From an uncultured Clostridia bacterium (GTDB lineage Bacteria; Bacillota; Clostridia; Oscillospirales; Ruminococcaceae), in NCBI GenBank assembly GCA_947631585.1, contig CANRLY010000016.1, positions 1-16,337 on the forward strand: a DNA stretch of 16,337 nucleotides. Direction: 5' to 3'. Below the pieces are notes generated by a model that was not told the DNA's origin, did not search any database, and saw only the letters and a list, made by a program, of their open reading frames with translations. The position numbers and the translations under genes were made by a program. Shown piece by piece: positions 15,617 to 16,337 of the stretch (positions within the stretch are counted from its first letter, which is position 1; every line of letters begins with the position of its first letter).

Positions 15617-16337
15617 TCACCTGCCTTTGTCCTGACGAAGTCTGAAAATTATCGTCGCTCCCACCGCAGCAAAGACGAACAGTCCCACATTGAAGATGAT
15701 AGTTCTTCTGAGATCTGCGGTAGTGATTTGGGTCGTAATTATACCGGTTATCGCTTCCGGATAGAAAGAATAGTACACATTTGACAATTCAAATTTTCCG
15801 TTTTCAGCGGCAGTCATACCGAGCTTATCGATAAGCGTTCTCCACAAGTAGACCATCAGAAACGGAACGCAGGTTATAAGATAGGGGTCACGGCAGAATG
15901 ACGAAAGAAAGAACGCCGGCAGCGTTGACACCGCCCCATAAATAAAAGCTGCAAATATGCTCAGAAGTATTGTCATCGCCATGCCTTTGGGAAAACGCAT
16001 CAGAAATTCATCTCTGGTAAGACCGTAGCTTTCCACGTCGGGAAAAACCGCATATGTAACTGCCCCGAACACAACATAACCCAGCAGCGCAGCAAGTCCT
16101 CCGCTGAGGAATGAAGCTGTAAATTTCGAGAGGCAATACCTGAGTTCTCCGGTTCTGGCTATTGCCGCCCGTATAAGACCCGAATTGCGTTCGGCGCAGA
16201 AGCTCACCATAAACGGGAAAGACACGATTATCGGCAGGAACATAGTTATGTAGCCTTTCATTCCCTGGCAGAAAACGCTCAGGGAGCTGAACGACACTTC
16301 ATGTTCCACCAGCTGTTCGCAGTCGCCGAAAAAGACT
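15617..16337 (-). CDS. ABC-2 type permease, first of cassette B (5' end cut by window edge)
   Basis: The reading frame is open up to the right edge, so the first roughly 50 codons are missing. A GTG at 16309 is in frame, but the alignment with the cassette A permease (1182-2051) continues past it to the edge, so it is not the true start. The visible 240 residues contain about five hydrophobic segments and the conserved GYITMFLPII and FCAERNSG blocks. The latter is the probable ATPase-contact region. It is the membrane partner of the permease that begins five bases downstream. A possible promoter for cassette B would be outside the window. Confidence 0.88.
   Translation of the reverse strand, partial: VFFGDCEQLVEHEVSFSSLSVFCQGMKGYITMFLPIIVSFPFMVSFCAERNSGLIRAAIARTGELRYCLSKFTASFLSGGLAALLGYVVFGAVTYAVFPDVESYGLTRDEFLMRFPKGMAMTILLSIFAAFIYGAVSTLPAFFLSSFCRDPYLITCVPFLMVYLWRTLIDKLGMTAAENGKFELSNVYYSFYPEAITGIITTQITTADLRRTIIFNVGLFVFAAVGATIIFRLRQDKGR

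Noticed and set aside
16301..16309. GTG at 16309 as the start of the first cassette B permease
   Set aside because: The frame stays open to the edge and homology with the cassette A permease extends upstream of it, so the gene is simply cut by the window.
1..16337. CRISPR arrays, tRNA or rRNA genes, insertion sequences
   Set aside because: I see no spaced short repeats, cloverleaf sequences, rRNA motifs or transposase reading frames.

Overview
The window looks like chromosomal DNA of a low-to-medium G+C Gram-positive anaerobe, most likely a gut member of the Oscillospiraceae/Ruminococcaceae. This is inferred from AGGAGG-type ribosome binding sites, lipoproteins, a sortase-type surface protein built from isopeptide-forming pilin domains, and one dockerin-type calcium loop. 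No rRNA or tRNA is present to fix the taxonomy.

Layout. (1) Positions 1-2051, minus strand: a three-gene ABC exporter cassette (two ABC-2 type permeases, then an ATPase cut by the left edge), here called cassette A. (2) 2165-4892, plus strand: a good promoter, hypoxanthine phosphoribosyltransferase (hpt), then a large lipoprotein with a beta-propeller-like N-terminal part and a C-terminal HExxH metallopeptidase-like domain, closed by a strong bidirectional terminator. (3) 5025-6194, minus: an unrecognised secreted lipoprotein. (4) 6374-6988, minus: a small alpha/beta hydrolase. (5) 7189-13761, minus: a 2190-residue cell-wall-anchored, pilin-like surface protein under a perfect-consensus promoter. 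(6) 14075-16337, minus: cassette B, a second ABC exporter cassette paralogous to A, cut by the right edge at its first permease.

Cassettes A and B have the same gene order and strand, and the permeases differ by roughly 45 percent at protein level. The ATPase genes, however, are almost identical in DNA over 193 bases that include Walker A and the region after it. That contrast suggests recent gene conversion. The ATPases carry Glu in place of the usual Q-loop Gln, the 'E-loop' known from LanF-type bacteriocin immunity exporters, so resistance to a peptide antibiotic is a reasonable but unproven role. No bacteriocin or lanthipeptide gene is visible.

The giant surface protein contains seven candidate Lys-Asn isopeptide domains (one CnaB, one SpaA-like, four Spy0128/FctA-like, one C-terminal), an SdrD-B-like domain and a LPNNGG sorting signal. 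A single dockerin-type calcium loop lies inside the CnaB domain. Between this gene and the hydrolase gene is an RNA region with two mutually exclusive pairings, one of them terminator-like, which resembles a transcription attenuator. No sortase gene is in the window.
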